NCBI GenBank assembly: GCA_964411885.1
Contig: CAYPMK010000036.1
Coordinates: 1 to 14,587, forward strand
Direction of reading: 5' to 3'
DNA from: JAKLHL01 sp964411885
GTDB taxonomy: Bacteria; Bdellovibrionota; JAFGOL01
DNA: 14,587 nt
The notes beneath the pieces were generated by a model. The model saw only the letters and a list, made by a program, of their open reading frames with translations. It made no database searches and had not been told where the DNA came from. Made by a program: the position numbers and the translations under genes. Positions 14,208 to 14,587 of the stretch are shown piece by piece. Position 1 is the first letter of the stretch; the number at the start of each line of letters is the position of its first letter.

Positions 14208-14517
14208 AAAGTTTTATCTCTACGTCTATACCTGCAGAAAGATCTAGCTTCATTAAAGCATCAACCGTCTGCTGTGTTGGTTCAAGAATGTCTATCATCC
14301 TTTTATGTGTACGGATCTCGAACTGTTCTCTTGACTTCTTATTTATGTGTGGCGAACGAAGGACTGTGTATCTTTCTATTGCTACAGGAAGTGGGATAGG
14401 TCCAGCGACTTTTGCGCCAGTCCTTTTGGCTGTATCCACTATTTCCTTAGTAGATTGATCAAGCAGTTTGTGATCGAACGCTTTTAACTTTATTCTTATC
14501 TTTCCAGTCTCGTTCAT
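14206..14517 (-). CDS. rpsJ: 30S ribosomal protein S10
   Basis: S10 is a head protein of the 30S subunit and, with NusB, takes part in transcription antitermination. The product is 103 residues, the standard length. Family blocks are IRIKLKAFDHKLLDQSTKEIV, GPIPLP followed by VAIERYTVLRSPH, EQFEIRTHKRMIDI, and the end LDLSAGIDVEIKL, so the C-terminus is complete. The ATG is preceded by GGAG at about 8 nt. It follows tuf by 15 bp, too short for a promoter or the S10 leader known from E. coli. It is followed directly by rplD rather than rplC. Confidence 0.98.
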   Translation of the reverse strand: MNETGKIRIKLKAFDHKLLDQSTKEIVDTAKRTGAKVAGPIPLPVAIERYTVLRSPHINKKSREQFEIRTHKRMIDILEPTQQTVDALMKLDLSAGIDVEIKL

Positions 14518-14532
14518 AATTCAACTCCGTGG

Positions 14533-14587
14533 TTATTTAACTATTTCGCTTACAACGCCTGCGCCAACGGTTCTACCACCTTCTCTG
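14533..14587 (-). CDS. tuf: Elongation factor Tu, C-terminal fragment (cut by window edge)
   Basis: The last 17 residues read REGGRTVGAGVVSEIVK and then TAA at 14533-14535. This is the near-invariant end of EF-Tu domain 3 (GRTVGAGVV), the factor that delivers aminoacyl-tRNA to the ribosome. The start lies outside the window, so length and copy number cannot be judged. Its position 15 bp before rpsJ indicates that the str operon runs on into the S10 operon, as in many bacteria where tuf precedes rpsJ. Confidence 0.93.
   Translation of the reverse strand, partial: REGGRTVGAGVVSEIVK

Noticed and set aside
1..14587. A novel defence, mobile or biosynthetic system
   Set aside because: Every gene is a recognised core translation, transcription, secretion or housekeeping gene in conserved order, and no space is left for an unassigned gene.

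Overview
The window is one long ribosomal-protein and translation operon read entirely from the minus strand: the merged end of the str operon, then S10, spc and alpha. It looks like an AT-rich bacterium. The bacterial L17, SecY, RpoA and IF-1 families exclude archaea. The secY-adk-map-infA-rpmJ order, the zinc-ribbon L24, the S14 type and the RpoA/SecY sequences recall deltaproteobacterial (Desulfobacterota-like) lineages. That taxonomic guess is weak and rests on remembered sequence patterns only.

In transcription order (high to low coordinates): the tail of tuf (EF-Tu), rpsJ (S10), rplD (L4), rplW (L23), rplB (L2), rpsS (S19), rplV (L22), rpsC (S3), rplP (L16), rpmC (L29), rpsQ (S17); then rplN (L14), rplX (L24), rplE (L5), rpsN (S14), rpsH (S8), rplF (L6), rplR (L18), rpsE (S5), rpmD (L30), rplO (L15), secY, adk, map, infA; then rpmJ (L36), rpsM (S13), rpsK (S11), rpsD (S4), rpoA, rplQ (L17). 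That is 30 complete genes plus one partial gene. No stretch over 80 bp lacks a gene. The short gaps hold mostly ribosome binding sites, and six junctions are 4-bp stop/start overlaps.

The genes supply both ribosomal subunits, the initiation factor IF-1, the RNA polymerase alpha subunit, the SecY translocon channel, adenylate kinase and the methionine aminopeptidase that trims new proteins. Their co-transcription couples ribosome output to transcription, secretion and N-terminal processing.

The main anomaly is the absence of rplC (L3). It normally lies between rpsJ and rplD, but here those genes are 11 bp apart and the rplD ribosome binding site overlaps the rpsJ stop codon. Other points of note are a good sigma70-type promoter in the largest gap (infA-rpmJ), seven TTG start codons mostly backed by strong Shine-Dalgarno sequences, a GTG start for L5 that differs from the longest open frame, and zinc-binding forms of L36, S4, S14, L24 and Adk. 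I found no mobile element, CRISPR, tRNA, rRNA or unfamiliar gene, and no evidence of a previously undescribed system.
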